NCBI GenBank assembly: GCA_950022295.1
Contig: OX465595.1
Span: forward strand, 122,080,270-122,144,269
Source: Bromus sterilis
Taxonomy: Eukaryota; Streptophyta; Magnoliopsida; Poales; Poaceae
Length of the DNA stretch: 64,000 nucleotides
Direction: 5' to 3'
The notes under the pieces were generated by a model that saw nothing but the letters and a program-made list of their open reading frames with translations, had not been told where the DNA came from and did not search any database. Of this stretch, positions 1 through 12,354 are shown piece after piece. A program made the translations under genes and the position numbers. The first letter of the stretch is position 1; every line of letters starts with the position of its first letter.

Positions 1-2033
1 TGCTACGATTACAATCCTATTCAATTGCATAGCCTGTTTTTGTCGCCCCTTGATGTACCTTCCTTTAATCCTATGCTGCCTATTATTACTTATGCATTTT
101 TCAGCAGTAAACCCCTGCGCATTGTTAGTTAGGTTTAGAATAGCGGGTCGTGATCACTTTGGGAGTGATCGCGGGAACGATATATTACAACTGCAACAGG
201 TACGGATCAATGCAGACACCCTCGGGAACCTACAACGGCGAGACTCTGCCGAGTCGTGTCGAGTTTGACTTACGAGTGGAATGGACTCGTATTTCACTCT
301 CGTCGGCTCAGTAGCGTAGCATCACCGGGATGATATGAGGTTTACGTCTTTAGTTCATTCCGCTGATGTCTCAGTCGAGCCAGCTCAAGTGTACCATCGA
401 GGGTGATTCCTCCTGGTTTCACTTAATGGTAGGGACTCGAACCAACTGGTTTCCTTAAAGGTAAGAAGTCGGGCGACCCAACGGTGCCCGCGAGAGGTAT
501 TGCGACGGGACGACAGGGAGGGTACGACCAGTGTACCGGTGTACTTGGCCCCTGATCGTTGGCCGCGAGAGTTACCAAACCACGAAAGTCAAGCTCCTCC
601 AGGAGCACACGCGAGACAAGGTAAGGAGACGGTGCACCTTGTTGGTAACCGCAGTGACTTGGTGGGATGACGGGGCAGGCACCGATGTACTGGTGGTCCT
701 GGCTGTTGTCGTTGTCCGCGGGTCAGCTAAGTCGGGGAAATGATAACGGTTGTCACGCAGGTTAATTAAAATGCTAAATGGTTCAGTGAATGTCTTGAGT
801 TGGCTATATGCCATGTACGCACTACCTACCCATGGGAATTACGAGTTTATGGGCTCCTCTGCTTCGTAGTGTCGTCCGAGGACTCTTTAGACGTCAGCAG
901 TACCGCGGTCTGATTGCCGGGAAGTGCGATGTGTTCTTTGCTCGAGCTGTGTTGTTTTTGTTAAGGCTTCCCGGCCACCCACGCACCGTGCGGGAGTACG
1001 TCAGGGTTGGGGTCCAAGGCCCTGAGTACTTAGGATTTAGACCGGCGGATGGCCGCTCTGTTGAGTTTGAAAGATGGGCTATGAAGTGTCGGATAGCCTC
1101 GATGGAGCGTTCCCTGACAAGGTTCCCGCCACCCTGGAGATCCATGCGTGTAGCGTAACACAAGTGCACCCTTGCAGGGAAGATTAATCTATTCGAATAG
1201 CCGTGTCCACGGTAACAGGACGCTTTATGCTGAAGCTGGATCTTACCACTAGAAACTATTAATATTAAACTGTATGGTTCCGGGTTTTCTTCCTCGCGGG
1301 GATGTCGAGGAGGTGAACTCGGAGGCATTGTTAATTATTACAACTTATTATTATAAAATGCTGCAGCAACTTCTGCTGCATTGTTACTTTGTGCTTTATA
1401 TAAACTGTTGGATGATTCTTACCTCATGCTGCAAGACATCGTCGGAAGATGCTAGTCTTCGATAGGCCTAGCTTCTTACCCTTGCTCTGGATTTCTGTCT
1501 TTCAGTCCACTATATACAACCTCTTCTTTCCGTTGATACAATGCATAATGCTTAGTAGCGGACGTAAGACTCGCGGGTATACTAGATACTCACCCTGCTT
1601 TATTTCCTTTACTGTTTTTCCTGAACGGCCGCTGCAGTCGACGTTGGAGCCCAGGAGCAGGAGATTCCCGATGCCGACCACCGCCACATGAAGATCCCCG
1701 ATTCTTTCTACGACGTCGAGTTCCCCGTTGACCAGGAGTAGTTTGGAGGTTCCCAGGCAGGAGGCCTTGCCTTTTCGATCGTTGTTAATATTTGTGCTAG
1801 CCTTCTTAAGGCAACCTTGTATACTTGTGTCTGTACTCAGATACTATTTCTTCCGCTGACTTGTGCTCTCGAGCTGTTATATTCGAGCCCTCGTGGCCCC
1901 TGGCTTGTATTAAACAGCTTGTATTATTTTATTTGTAGAGTTGTGTTGTGATATCTCACCGTGAGTCCCTGATCTCGATCGTGTACCTTGCGTGTATGAT
2001 TACTATACACGGTCTGATTTTGGGGGCGTCACA
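1..2033 (+). repeat. 5' LTR of LARD-1, last 2.0 kb
   Basis: Direct repeat of 6285-8317. It ends with GGGGGCGTCACA, directly before the primer-binding site. The palindrome CTATTCGAATAG lies at 1189-1200, shortly after a CTTGCAGGG remnant of the neighbouring CCTGCAGGG motif. Small ORFs here recur in the other LTR copy and carry no recognisable domain. Confidence 0.9.
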
Positions 2034-2035
2034 AT

Positions 2036-2047
2036 TGGTATCAAAGC
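2036..2047 (+). other. Primer-binding site of LARD-1 (tRNA-iMet type)
   Basis: TGGTATCAAAGC, three bases after the LTR end. It has one mismatch to TGGTATCAGAGC, which matches the 3' end of initiator tRNA-Met and is the usual plant retrotransposon primer site. It fixes the + orientation of the element. Confidence 0.85.
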
Positions 2048-3545
2048 CGACTGCCTGTAGGACACCCCCTTCCAACTCCTTGGTCGAAGTCGAGTCTAGT
2101 CTTTGCAAAACTAGTTTACTAACAGTGTCGTGTGGCTTATCGGCCCACGTCGCAAACTGGGTGGTATTAGGATCCTTTTTCTCCGTACCTATGCTCTGGG
2201 ACTCTGATCTCTTATCCTTGCTGGTAAAGTTTTAATAACTCTGAATTAGGTTCACGTACCTCCTTCCTCCCGAAGAGCTCTGCATTCTCGATGATCGCCT
2301 GATCCACCTGAAGATTTTGACGATTACTCTCCGATGAATTCCCGAGAACCTACGTGTTCATCGCCATTGCAATCCCCTACCACCGTTAAGTCTGTATGGA
2401 TAATACCATACACCTCCCCAATCTGGAAGTCATAATTCCTTTGTACTTAAGCATCGGATTATTCTGATGCTTCTATCACCCGATGCCTTTGCATTCTTTC
2501 TCCTTCTGGTTGAGTGCCGATACTCACATCAGATTCTTTGCGAACCACCCGACCTTTGGTGGATTATTATCCTACTAAGCTTACGTGGCTTCTTCCATGT
2601 GTCGATTGGATTCCTTGTGTGAAATACCATCCTTGCCCTTCGATGCTTTGTGTTATCATCGACAAGCCCCTTGACTCTCTACCAATACAACTTGGTCGTG
2701 TACATCGTTCTCTGCTTTCCCTTGGGAAAGATATACACCTGATACTTGTGTATCATCACCTTTTCCTTTCCATTGGTCTGTTTAACCTTTCTTGTAATGT
2801 ATCTTCTCTAAGCAGTGCAATTCCCTGCCTATGTAAACACTTTGGTGTGCTACATTGTCTGTACAGCCAGTTACGATTGTTGATGACTTTTCGGTGACCA
2901 CCGATGGACGAGAACTTTGCCAATTGGTCTGCCTCGTCTTAACGAGCAGGAAAATGGTTCTCTTCGTCCCTCGCCCTTGGCACTGATAATGTTGCCGACA
3001 TAGTTGACAAATTGTTCTCTGACAAACCTTGCATCGTGCTCGCATGGAATGTCGCCACCCTTCTTACCTTCTGTGGGCCCATAACCCACAGTTCCACAGG
3101 ATCGAAACTTGACTCATGTCATCGACCTTGTGATATTCCATCCGATAACAAACTACGTGCTTGTGCCTGATGATCGGGGCCCCTTTCCCATCTTCCGTCA
3201 TCGGCATCGAATATGTGCCCATCCGCTTAAAACTTCTCACGATGTACTTCCCAGAGGTTAAACTCGGAAGGACTTTGTACCCCATACCCATAAGCAACCC
3301 CATTTAATTGATCTTGTATCGATCCGACCCCCTTAAGCTTTACCTCTTAACCATTTCGTAAGTGCAATGAAGCCCCGAGGAAAGGATGAAACCCCATCGA
3401 GAAGCACTGATACAGTCCAGTGAAGGCCTCAACGTGAATGATTAATTTCTTCAAGTAGGACAACAAGAACTAGGAGATTTGTTAGGAGGCGAAACCGAAA
3501 CTCTACCCCTTGCACTACTTTTAATTCTCGGGACGAGAATTCTTT

Positions 3546-3560
3546 GTAGTGGTGGAGATT
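3546..3560 (+). other. Polypurine tract of LARD-1
   Basis: GTAGTGGTGGAGATT directly before the TGTAACACC start of the 3' LTR. It is the expected priming site for plus-strand DNA synthesis. LARD-2 (13901-13915) and LARD-3 (59239-59253, inverted) have the same motif with a longer G run. Confidence 0.8.
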
Positions 3561-4360
3561 TGTAACACCCTCAGAATCAGTAACAGTAATCCCTACAGTG
3601 ATTCCACTGTTAGTGATCATTACTGTTGATGATCAAGCCATGATCACCTTTGATCATAGCTCTGTCACTTTCCAACCCAGATAAAATTTTCAAATTGGGT
3701 AAATTATAAATTATCTCCAAGACTTGTGGATTCCTGTCCATCATTTGATCATGGTTAAACCAAAATGACCTTAGTCATTTGCATAATCTCAAGTCAATGA
3801 TAATCATGAAACCCATAAGGTTAGATTACAAATTGCCATAAACTTTAAAATGGAAATGAAAATCTTTGTCAAACCAAAATTTGTGGAACATATTAAATAA
3901 AATGCCTAGCAATCTTAGGCCATGATAATGTAGTAATGGATATTTTATTAAAGTGATTTAGTAATATGAAATAAAAATAAATGCTAGGGAATTATTGAAT
4001 TGCCATGGTAATTACAATAAACAATTGGATATAGTAATTGAACTAAAAATTATGCAATCATTTTTATTAAAAGCCTAATAATCAGTAGGTCTTATTAAAA
4101 ATGAAATAGGAGTTTATAAAATGTTTTACTAATTTAACCAAATCAAAATAGTGTCAAATCAGTGGCATTTAATCCCATTTAAATAAAACAAAAAGTCTAA
4201 TGATTTTATACTTGAGCCAAACTTTTTGTGGCCTCTCTATAATGTTTAACACAAATAATAAAAATTGTTTTCAGAGATAACAAAATTCACATGGCACTTA
4301 AATAAAATGTAAATAGAAAAGAATAAATAAAAAGTAAAATACAAAAACCCTATCTAGCGC

Positions 4361-5300
4361 ATGTGGGCGAGGCCCACCCCGGCCGCCCCCTTCCTCTCTG
4401 CTCCTTCTCCCTCCCACCAACCCCTCTGCCCCCATCGCCCCCCCCCCCCCGCTGTAGCCATGGACAGAGGCCATGCCGCCATGGCCCCTCCACCTGCTCC
4501 CTCGCCCCCACTCCTACCTGCCCCCCCCTCTCCCCTCTGGATAAGGCATCCCCGTTGCCCCCTAGGCCCTAGCCACCCCCTTGGCCACTCCACCCCTCCC
4601 TCCCCTGCGTCTTCCCCTCCGCAGCGATCCCGCCATGGCCGCGTCTTCGTAGTCGTCGTGGCCACCGAGCTCCCCGGTGCGGGAGAGCATGTCCAGGACC
4701 ACCGTCGTCGACGTCTTCCTCAACCTACTGAAGATTCCAAGCTAGCTTCCCCCGTAGCCAGTGCAATCGACCCCAATGCTTCGCCAGAGCAGTGAGACCT
4801 CGTCGTCCGATTCACCCTCCTCGCGTCTCCCCCGAGACCTCCCCGAGCACGCTGCCCCCTCTACGCACTTCGCTGTGAGCCTCCACCTAAATTCCCCCCT
4901 CTCCCCTTGGGCGTGTCTCGCCGTAGGATTCTCCTCGCCGTGCTCCCTGCTGCCGGCGTCCGCCATGGATGTGGCTGACTCGCCGTTCTCCCTGGCCACG
5001 CCCACGCGCCCCACTGTCATCAACAGCCGCGCCCGGGCCGTGCCCTAACTCCCCTGGACGCGCCCTGCGCGTGGCCTCGCCGCGCGCCACACACCACCGT
5101 GCCCCCTCCTTTGGCCCGGTCGCCGCTTGACCTCGTCGTGGCCTACAGGCGCCGATCGCTTCACCCACATGCGACCGTGCCCCACCGCGCCAGCCTCCCC
5201 CCACCACATGGCACAACCCCGCCACGGCCCCGACCTTGCCACTGCTGCTGGCCGGCCATGGCTTGAGCTGTACGGTTGTGGCCTAGTGCCACTTCCATGT
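4361..5300 (+). other. GC-rich block inside LARD-1 3' LTR
   Basis: Strongly GC-rich, with 13 consecutive C at 4438-4450. It opens long overlapping frames on both strands that encode only low-complexity P, S, A and R-rich peptides, so I do not call genes. The AT-rich flanks match the other LARD LTRs, but this block is not alignable by eye with the blocks at the same place in LARD-2 and LARD-3. Confidence 0.7.
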
Positions 5301-5769
5301 GGGGCCTCTCCCCTAATTAAGTTAGCTAATTAGACTATTAACAAAAACAGATACTTACATATGGGTCCCAGCACCACTTAACCCCCCTGTTAAGTTAAAA
5401 TAACTAATAGAATAACGATGTTCCACTGACAGCTAGGTCCCACTTGTAAGGAATTAATTTAAAGGTTTTTATTGATGTGTGGCTGACCATTGGGGCCCAC
5501 TGGTCAACTTGACTGGTCAATCACCCAATGTGTATGACAAGTGGGCCCTCTCTGTCAGTTGGCCAGTCAAAGCCACTATTCTGGATAAGGTTGGTTTATT
5601 GAATAAAAGAAATTCAGAAAATCATTTAAATGATTTAAAACTTTGAAATTCAATAGCTTTTAAACCGTAATTCAGATTCAAAAATTTTATACATCAAAGT
5701 TGATCAGAAAACTATAACGAATACGAATACGCTATCCGTATGTCTATCACACCCCTCTAACACAACGAA

Positions 5770-6015
5770 CATCGAACCGTCCCCCTCCGGACCGACTGTC
5801 CAATAAATTGTCCGGTACTGCTAAAGTACCCGGATGAATTTATTTCGAACACGAAAGTTGTTCGGAATAGATCAACTAACCCGGATACACCACCCACACA
5901 TGTATCGGATGTCCACGACACCTCTGGCATGGTATCTCCCCCCCTCCGGACACCTTGTCCGATAATCACTCGGAGCTGGCCGTTCATCCCCGGATGAATT
6001 CCCGCTCCGAGCAAC
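5770..6015 (+). other. Tandem hairpin block in LARD LTR
   Basis: Two degenerate copies, about 165 bases apart, of a unit starting CCCCCTCCGGA and ending CCGGATGAATT. Each contains short inverted repeats (CCGGA with TCCGG, TTCGAAC with GTTCGGAA). Equivalent blocks lie at about 9838-10075, 15905-16140 and, inverted, 55500-55770. The conserved position suggests an RNA structure or transcription-control region; the function is inferred only from conservation. Confidence 0.55.
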
Positions 6016-8317
6016 GTGCATTGCACTGCGTTAGAACACCGTTAACATTTCATCTGTCATGTCATGCATCTGTTTGTATGTGCCTGCTGTGTATTTACTG
6101 TTTCTTCCCCCCTTAATCTCCGGTAGACCCCGCTGCTGCCGTCGACTACACCGCTGCTGAGTACAACTACTTCGTCGACGACCCTGCCTCTACTGCCGAG
6201 CTTCCAGGCAAGCAGAGCCATTCTCTTCCCCAGATATCGCCTATCTTTCCGTACATTTCTTTCACTAGGCATTGTTACTGCTGCTGCTACGATTACAATC
6301 CTATTCAATTGCATAGCCTGTTTTTGTCGCCCCTTGATGTACCTTCCTTTAATCCTATGCTGCCTATTATTACTTATGCATTATTCAGCAGTAAAACCCT
6401 GCGCATTGTTAGTTAGGTTTAGAATAGCGGGTCGTGATCACTTTGGGAGTGATCGCGGGAACGATATATTACAACTGCAACAGGTACAGATCAATGCAGA
6501 CACCCTAGGGAACCTACAACGGCGAGACTCTGCCGAGTCGTGTCGAGTTTGACTTACGAGTGGAATGGACTTGTATTTCACTCTCGTCGGCTCAGTAGCG
6601 TAGCATCACCGGGATGATATGAGGTTTACGTCTTTAGTTCATTCCGCTGATGTCTCAGTCGAGCCAGCTCAAGTGTACCATCGAGGGTGATTCCTCCTGG
6701 TTTCACTTAATGGTAGGGACTCGAACCAACTGGTGTCCTTAAAGGTAAGAAGTCGGGCGACCCAACGGTGCCCGCGAGAGGTATTGCGACGGGGCGACAG
6801 GGAGAGTACGACCAGTGTACCGGTGTGCTTGGCCCCTGATCGTTGGCCGTGAGAGTTACCAAACCACGAAAGTCGAGCTCCTCCAGGAGCACACGCGAGA
6901 CAAGGTAAGGAGACGGTGCACCTTGTTGGTAACCGCAGTGACTTGGTGGGATGACGGGGCAGGCACCGATGTACTGGTGGTCCTGGCTGTTGTCGTTGTC
7001 CGCGGGTCAGTTAAGTCGGGGCAACGATAACGGTTGTCACGCTGGTTAATTAAAATGCTAAATGGTTCAGTGAATGTCTTGAGTTGGCTATATGTCATGT
7101 ACGCACTACCTACCCGTGGGAATTACGAGTTTATGGGCTCCTCTGCTTTGTAGTGTCGTCTGAGGACTCTTCAGACGTCAGCAGTACTGCGGGCTGATTG
7201 CCGGGAAGTGCGATGTCTTCTTTGCTCGAGCTGTGTTGTTTTTGTTAAGGCTTCCCGGCCACCCACGCACCGTGCGGGAGTACGTCAGGGTTGGGGTCCA
7301 AGGCCCTGAGTACTTAGGATTTAGACCGGCGGATGGCCTCTTTGTTGAGTTTGAAAGATGGGCTATGAAGTGTCGGATAGCCTCGGTGGAGCGTTCCCTG
7401 ACAAGGTTCCCGCCACCCTGGAGATACGTGCGTGTAGCGTAACACAAGTGCACCCCTGCAGGGAAGATTAATCTATTCGAATAGCCGTGTCCACGGTAAC
7501 AGGACGCTTTATGCTGAAGCTGGATCTTACCACTAGAAACTATTAATATTAAACTGTATGGTTCCGGGTTTTCTTCCTCACGGGGATGTCGAGGAGGTGA
7601 ACTCGGAGGCATTGTTAATTATGAAAACTTATTATTATACAATGCTGCAGCAACTTCTGCTGCATTGTTACTTTGTGCTTTATATAAACTGTTGGCTGAT
7701 TCTTACCTCATGCTGCAAGACATCGTCGGAAGATGCTAGTCTTCGATAGGACTAGCTTCTTACCCTTGCTCTGGATTTCTGTCTTTCAGCCCACTATATA
7801 CAGCCTCTTCTTTCCGTTGATACAATGCATAATTCTTAGTAGCGGACGTAAGACTCGCGGGTATACTAGATACTCCCCCTACTTTATTTCCTTTACTGTT
7901 TTGCCTGATCGGCCGCTGCAGTCGACGTTGGAGCCCAGGAGCAGGAGATCCCCGATGCCGACCACCGCCACATGAAGATCCCCGATGCTTTCTACGACGT
8001 CGAGTTCCCCGTTGACCAGGAGTAGTTTGGAGGTTCCCAGGCAGGAGGCCTTGCCTTTTCGATCGTTGTTAATATTTGTACTAGCCTTCTTAAGGCAACC
8101 TTGTATACTTGTGTCTGTACTCAGATACTATTCCTTCCGCTGACTTGTGCTCTCGAGCTGTTATATTCGAGCCCTCGTGGCCCCTGGCTTGTATTAAACC
8201 ATTTGTATTATTTTATTTGTAGAGTTGTGTTGTGATATCTCATCGTGAGTCCCTGATCTCGATCGTGAACCTTGCGTGTATGATTACTGTACACGGTCTG
8301 ATTTTGGGGGCGTCACA

Positions 8318-11300
8318 TATGGGAGCCCTCATTAATCCTTTGCATTTTATATAATATTCAAATGAGTTTATTTCTGCATGAAACTTTTTATACCAGGTTA
8401 ATAAAATGTAAAAACAATATTAGGATCAGTTACACATTTTAGAAAAATCAAAAACTAGCTAAAACAAATAGAAGAAAAATAAACAGAAAGCAAAAAAAAG
8501 AGAACAAAAAAACGCCTAGGACGAGGGCCCAGCCCCCCTCTCTCTCTCCTTCCCCCTGTTCCCCCACCCACCCCACCTGCCCCCCTGCCGCACAGCGCCA
8601 TGGGCAGGGAGAGCCCGAGCTCACCTGCCCCCTGCCCGTCACCTGCCCCCCCCCCCCCCACCCCACCCGGAAGGATAAGGTCGAGGCCATGCCCCCACGA
8701 ACCCTAACCCTAGCGCACACCCCTCCCCTTCCTCCCCCCTAGCGCCTCCTTCTCTCTCTGGCGGGCTCGCCCGAGCCACCATGGACTGCCTTTGCCGCCA
8801 CCTCGACGGGGACGCAGCCAACGACCACCGCATGTCGCCCAACCGTGTCCAGGGGCTCCGCCGCGTCCCTCTGCATCAAGCCCGCGCTTCAATTTCGGTC
8901 GGGAAGGACGGGAGACGCCACCCCCTTCTTCCTCTTCAACCACGGCCGTCCGCGACCTCTGCCCCGATTCGCGCCACCCCAAGCTCTTCTCGCCACCCCG
9001 AGACCTCCTCGAGCTCCACGGTGAACTCCCGCTCCGATTCCTCCCATCTCCCTTGCCGTTCCGCCGCCGTAGGTCCGAGCCCCTCCCAGCCCGCCATTGA
9101 CAGGAGCCCGAGCTCCCGTGCTCGCCTTGCCACTGCTCGGCCTTGCCCCCCTACCCCGCGCGCGCTCACGCACAGGCCCTCGCCCAGCCGCACCCCTAGC
9201 CCATCTCCTGCGTCCATGGCCGCCCCTGGCCGAAGCCCGCCGGCGGCAGGCTGTGCCAGCCATGGCCAGTGTGCCCGCTCGGGGCTAACCCCCCATTAGA
9301 GAAACTCCCCCTTAATTAAAAAGATTAGTAGATAACCCCCCCCCCTTGTGTATGACATGTGGGACCTAGCCTATTAAGTTATTAAAAGGTTTATGTTAAA
9401 TTAAATTAACCCTAAGACAATGACATGTGGGCCATGCCCTTTAAAATAACCACTGAATTAACATAACTGTTAAGTTTAAATGTCTCAATGACATGTGGGT
9501 CCCACTGCTATTCAGATTTTGTTAAATGGACTATGTAGATGAGAGATCGACAGGTGGGACCCCCTGGTCAGTTTGACCAGTCAAAGGCCTCAGCCTATGA
9601 CATGGTGGCCCCACATGTCAGTACTGGTTTGGATAAGGTTGTGGATAATGTTGAATTAATAATTATAAAGAATTCCAAAAATTGTTTTAAATCAATTTAA
9701 ACTTTAAAAATCAATATCTTTTTATCCGTAACTCCGATGGAAAAACTTTATATATGAAACTTGATCAGAAAAATATCACGAATACAGATATGCTACCCAT
9801 ACCCCGTCGATACCCCTCTAACATAACGAACACGAGACATTCCCCCTCCGATTGCATTGTTCGGTAATTACCCGATACCGGTAAAACTTTCCGGATGAAA
9901 TGTTCTGAACATGAAAGTTATTCAGAATGAATCAACGAGCACGGATACACTATCCACTTGTCTGTCAGATGTATCTAACACTCCAGACATGGAACCTTCC
10001 CCCTACGGATCATCGGTCCGGTAATCAACCGGTACTGTTGAGTCATCCCCGAATAACATTCCCGCTCCGCCTAAAATACTTAACAATGCGGTAGAGCCCC
10101 GTTGCTTTATATCTGCTATGTCATACAATTGTATTGCTATTATTGTTGTGTATTTATTGTTTCTCCCCCCCCTTTATTCTTCGATCGACCTCGTTGCTTT
10201 CGCGGACTACATCGCTGCCGAGTACGACTACTTCGTCGACGATCGTACCTCTACCGTCGAGCTTCCAGGAAAGCAGAGCCATTCTCTTCCCCAGATATCG
10301 CCTATCTTTCCGTACATTTCTTGCACTAGGCATGGTTACTGCTGCTGCTACATTACAATCCTATTCAATTGCATAGCCTATTTTTGTCGCCCCTTGATGT
10401 ACCTTTTCGTATCCTATGTTGCCTTATAAATATATATAATATTCAGCAGTGAACCCTATGCATTGTTAGCTAGGTTTAGAATAGCGGGCCGTGATCACTC
10501 TGGGAGTGAAAGCGGATTACAAATATTATAACTGCAACAGGTACGGATCAATGCGGACGCCCTCGGGAACATACAACGGTGAGACTCTGCCGAGTCGCTT
10601 CGAGTTTGACTTACGAGTGGACGGACTCGTATTTCACTCTCATCGGCTCAGTAGCGTAGCATCACTGGGATGATACGAGAATTTTCCTCTTTAGTTCATT
10701 CCGCTGATGTCTCTGTCGAACCTCTTCAAGTGTACCATCGAGGGTGATTCCTCCTGGTTTCACTTGATGGTAGGCACTCGAATCAACTGGTGTCCTTACA
10801 GGTAAGGAATCGGGTGACCCAACAGTGCCCGCGCAGGGTATCTTAGCGGAACGACAGGTCAGGTGTATTCCACTGGTGTGCGGCGGGCTTGGTACTGTTC
10901 GTGGCCGATAGATATTTCTGTTGTACGAAAGTCGAGCTCTTCAAAGAGCAAACGCGAGACAAGGTAAGGAGACGGTTCACCTTGTTGGTAACCGCACGAG
11001 TTGGTGGGACGTTATGGCAAGCACCGATGTTACTGGTGGTCCTGACTTCTGTCGTCGTCCGCGACTCATTCAATAAGGGCAACGATAACGATTGTCTCGA
11101 CAGAAAATTAATAAAAATGCTTAACGGGTTCGGCGGATGACTTGAGTAGCCTTTGGCTTGTACGCACTACCTATACATGGCATTACGGTGTGGGCCCTCC
11201 GCGTTGTGGTCTCGTTCGAAAGCTCTGAAAGACGTCCAGTTCAGCATTGTGGCGCGGTCGGATCCGCATCCATGATAGAGTTGCGTGGTATCCACCGTCC

Positions 11301-12354
11301 TCACAACGACCTGGAGAGCGAGGGGTGATAGGCCCATGAACCCCTTGCACTTAGGGTTGTAGACCGGCGGGGACCTCTCTAATGAGCCGTAGGATGGGCC
11401 TCGGCGTGTCGGATAGCCTCGGTGGGGTGTTCCCTAACAAGGTGTACGCCACCCTGGAGATCCGAGCTTGTAGTATGACACCAGTGCACCCCTGCAGGGA
11501 TTTTAATCTATTTGAATAGCCGTGTCCACGGTAACAGGACGCTTTATGCTGAAGCCAGACTCTACTACTACAAACTACTACTATTAAACTGTTGGTTCCG
11601 GGTTTTCTTCCTCGCGGGGAAGTCGAGGAGGGGATCTCGGAGGCATATATAATTATTATCTAATACAACTTACTATTATACAATGCTGCAGCAACTTCTG
11701 CTGCATTGTTATTACATTCATGCTATTGAACTGTTGGCTATTCTCTTCTCATGCTGCAAGAACCGCGTGAAGATGCTAGTCTTTGATAGGCCTAGCTTCT
11801 TATCCTTATTCTAAACTTCTACCTTGCAGTCCACTATATACAGCCTCCCCTTTCCATTTGATACAATGCATAAATACTTAGTAGCGGACGTAAGACTCGC
11901 GGGTATGCTAGATACTCACCTTTGCTTTATTTCCCCTTTTTTGTTTTCCCTGATCAGCCGCTGCAGTCGACGTTGGAGCCCAGGAGCAGGAGATCCCCGA
12001 TGCCGACCACCGCAACCTGAAGATCCCCGATGCCTTCTACGACGTCAAGTTCCCCTTTGACCAGGAGGTTCCCAGGCAGGAGGCCTCGCCTTTTCGATCG
12101 TTGTTGATATTTGTGCTAGCCTTCTGAAGGCAACCTTGTATCCTGGTGTCTGTACTCAGATACTATTTCTTCCGCTAACTTTGTGCTCTCGAGCTGTTGT
12201 ATTCGAGCCCTCGTGGCCCCTGGCTTGTATTAAACAACTTGTATTATTTTTATTTGTAGAGTTGTGTTGTGATATCTCACCGTGAGTCCCTGATATCGAT
12301 CGTGTACCTTGCGTGTATGATTACTATACACGGTCTGATTTTTGGGGCGTCACA
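8318..12354 (+). repeat. 5' LTR of LARD-2, start missing
   Basis: Direct repeat of about 14418-18435. It holds a GC-rich block (8520-9290) with 14 consecutive C at 8646-8659, the hairpin block (about 9838-10075), and the palindrome site at about 11507-11518, which carries one substitution (TTTGAA in place of TTCGAA). The ORFs of 100-170 residues in the GC-rich part are low-complexity and change frame between the two LTR copies. Confidence 0.88.

Larger units (their letters stand above)
2034..3560 (+). other. Non-coding internal domain of LARD-1
   Basis: About 1.5 kb between primer site and polypurine tract. No frame shows gag, protease, reverse transcriptase, RNase H or integrase motifs; the longest ORFs are short and not conserved in frame. 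Much of it aligns by eye with 12355-13915 in LARD-2 and, inverted, with 59239-61111 in LARD-3. Near the 3' end (about 3522-3541) lies TTCTCGGGACGAGAATTC, the same kind of sequence that encodes the last residues (SRDE motif) of the chromovirus polyprotein at 18955-19454. This suggests that the core derives from a chromovirus that lost its genes. Confidence 0.7.
1..8317 (+). mobile_element. LARD-1: large LTR element without pol, 5' LTR cut by the window edge
   Basis: The parts are a truncated 5' LTR (1-2033), a primer site (2036-2047), a core of about 1.5 kb with no retroelement domain, a polypurine tract (3546-3560) and a complete 3' LTR (3561-8317). Bases 1-2033 match 6285-8317; I count 11 differences in the first 600 aligned bases (about 1.8%). 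The LTR starts TGTAACACC and ends GGCGTCACA. The sequence after 8317 matches the inside of the LARD-2 LTR from 14418 on, so LARD-1 is inserted in LARD-2; TATGG at 8318 is the likely right copy of the target duplication, and the left copy lies outside the window. LTRs of 4-5 kb around a non-coding core recall the barley LARD type (for example Sukkula), but the family name is unverified. Confidence 0.85.
3561..8317 (+). repeat. 3' LTR of LARD-1 (4.76 kb)
   Basis: Full LTR from TGTAACACC to GGCGTCACA. Four zones can be seen: an AT-rich first part (3561-4340), a GC-rich block (4361-5300), a block with CCGGA-type hairpins (about 5770-6015), and a 2.3-kb end part shared with the 5' LTR. The palindrome CTATTCGAATAG is at 7473-7484, just after CCTGCAGGG. 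No coding domain was recognised in it. Confidence 0.9.

Noticed and set aside
8781..9299. 172-codon frame in the LARD-2 5' LTR with a related 167-codon frame at 14888-15391
   Set aside because: GC-rich low-complexity frame. The two LTR copies change reading frame in the second half and similar frames open on the other strand, which fits composition and not a gene.
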